This document shows positions 34,044 through 34,858 of a DNA stretch of 34,858 bases, in pieces; the stretch's first letter is position 1, and each line of letters opens with the position of its first letter. The stretch lies in the NCBI RefSeq assembly GCF_000445125.1, contig NZ_ATHL01000069.1:1-34858 (forward strand), written 5' to 3'. The notes under the pieces are model-generated. The model did not search any database. It saw only the letters and a list, made by a program, of their open reading frames with translations, and was not told where the DNA came from. A program made the position numbers and the translations under genes. This stretch comes from Novosphingobium lindaniclasticum LE124. GTDB lineage: Bacteria; Pseudomonadota; Alphaproteobacteria; Sphingomonadales; Sphingomonadaceae.

Positions 34044-34858
34044 CCCGGGGTTTTCATTGAGAATTGACCCGGGTGGGTATGGGTTATGTGCTGCCGTATC
34101 CTGGCAGGTTCAAGATGCTGGCTTCTCCTTTCTGGCTTTTGGCGCAGCGGTGCTGGCACGGAAGCGGAAGCTGTCGTTTCCGGTTTCCAGGATGTGGCAG
34201 TGGTGGGTTAGCCGATCGAGCAACGCGGTGGTCATCTTGGCATCGCCGAACACGCCAGCCCATTCGCTGAAGCTTAGGTTGGTGGTGATGACGACGCTGG
34301 TGCGCTCGTACAGCTTGCTGAGCAGATGGAAGAGCATGGCTCCGCCCGATGGGCTGAAGGGCAGATAACCCAGCTCGTCGAGGATGAGCAGGTCGAGACG
34401 TAGCAGGCGTTCTGCCAACTGGCCGGATCGGTTCATGGTCTTTTCCTGCTCAAGCGCATTGACCAGATCGACCGTGGAGAAGAAGCGAACCTTCTTGCGG
34501 TGATGCTCGACGGCCTGGACGCCCAGTGCCGTTGCGATATGACTCTTGCCGGTTCCAGGCCCGCCAATCAGCACGACATTGTCGGCGTTTTCCATGAAGT
34601 CGCCTTGGTGAAGCTGGCGGACGAGGGCTTCGTTGATCTCGCTGGCGGCAAAGTCGAAGCCAGCCAGATCCTTGTAGGCCGGGAAGCGGGCCGCCTTGAT
34701 CTGATAGGCGATGGACCTGACCTCGCGTTCGGCCATCTCTGCCTTCAGGAGTCCAGCGAGCATCGGCACGGCAGCATCGAAGGCAGGCGCGCCCTGCTCG
34801 ATCAGTTCGTCGGCGGCCTGAGCCATGCCGAACATCTTGAGGCTGCGCAGCATGACGA
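34039..34858 (-). mobile_element. IS21-family insertion sequence, one end plus istB (continues beyond the window)
   Basis: The element end begins about 34039 with TGTGACCCGGGG. TGACCCGGG recurs at 34041-34049 and 34065-34073, 24 bases apart, the multiple terminal repeats seen in IS21-family ends. istB follows inward on the minus strand. istA, normally upstream of istB, must lie to the right of the window. It truncates the DHA2 transporter gene. The far end and any target duplication are not visible. Confidence 0.85.
34110..34853 (-). CDS. istB: IS21-family helper ATPase IstB
   Basis: The 247-residue protein is a complete IstB: N-terminal helical region ([20 protein letters not shown]), Walker A GGPGTGKS at residues 97-104, Walker [14 protein letters not shown], sensor region [13 protein letters not shown] and [14 protein letters not shown]. 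It is the AAA+ regulator that helps the IstA transposase choose and load target DNA. Its start lies 5 bases from the window edge. The protein appears intact, so the element could be active if istA is complete. Confidence 0.95.
   Translation of the reverse strand: MLRSLKMFGMAQAADELIEQGAPAFDAAVPMLAGLLKAEMAEREVRSIAYQIKAARFPAYKDLAGFDFAASEINEALVRQLHQGDFMENADNVVLIGGPGTGKSHIATALGVQAVEHHRKKVRFFSTVDLVNALEQEKTMNRSGQLAERLLRLDLLILDELGYLPFSPSGGAMLFHLLSKLYERTSVVITTNLSFSEWAGVFGDAKMTTALLDRLTHHCHILETGNDSFRFRASTAAPKARKEKPAS

Noticed and set aside
1..34858. CRISPR arrays, tRNA or rRNA genes, phage structural genes
   Set aside because: I looked for spaced repeats, cloverleaf-like sequences and typical phage proteins by eye and saw none. 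A tRNAscan, Infernal or CRISPR search would be needed to be sure.

Overview
The window looks like part of a sphingomonad-type alphaproteobacterial genome or large plasmid. This is inferred from GC-rich coding sequence, NodT-type outer-membrane efflux, an IS21/IS110/IS1202-like IS load and alphaproteobacterial-style sulfide and copper modules. There is no rRNA, tRNA or housekeeping gene to fix the species. It reads as an accessory stress-resistance region: compact, tightly coupled operons for copper, reactive sulfur, periplasmic thiol redox and efflux, separated by degraded insertion sequences. Many gene junctions are 1-4 bp stop/start overlaps, suggesting translational coupling.

Left part (1-8.7 kb): a membrane-bound PQQ dehydrogenase; a LysR regulator broken by an in-frame amber codon; an NTF2-like gene cut by an IS110 remnant; a graveyard of at least three unrelated IS fragments (about 4.13-5.25 kb); then a GlxA-type AraC regulator divergent from an isochorismatase-like hydrolase and an MFS transporter.

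Middle (8.7-20.4 kb): an Scs-like thiol-redox operon on the minus strand (DsbD/ScsB, DsbA/ScsC-like, and a TlpA domain on an Lgt-like membrane anchor) faces a two-component system across an 83-bp promoter region that carries a clear direct-repeat operator candidate. Next is a five-gene sulfide/persulfide operon (metallo-beta-lactamase-fold hydrolase, two YeeE/YedE half-transporters, a DUF442-SQR-like fusion, a TauE/SafE exporter). It is divergent from a peroxiredoxin-ArsR-DsrE operon. The ArsR protein resembles BigR/SqrR but contains no cysteine.

Right part (20.4-34.9 kb): a second GlxA regulator divergent from a luciferase-like monooxygenase; a CueR regulon (copA-cueR leftward, copZ-like chaperone and DUF305 protein rightward, each behind its own CueR-type promoter); an OsmC protein divergent from a LysR regulator; a NodT-EmrA-EmrB tripartite efflux operon; a third, orphan CueR-type promoter followed by a short cysteine-rich reading frame with a strong ribosome-binding site; and a DHA2 MFS gene truncated by an IS21-family element that runs off the right edge.

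The observations most worth a second look are the orphan copper promoter with its cysteine-rich micro-ORF, the cysteine-less BigR-like regulator tied to a peroxiredoxin, and the Scs cluster with an Lgt-like/TlpA fusion and a dedicated two-component system.
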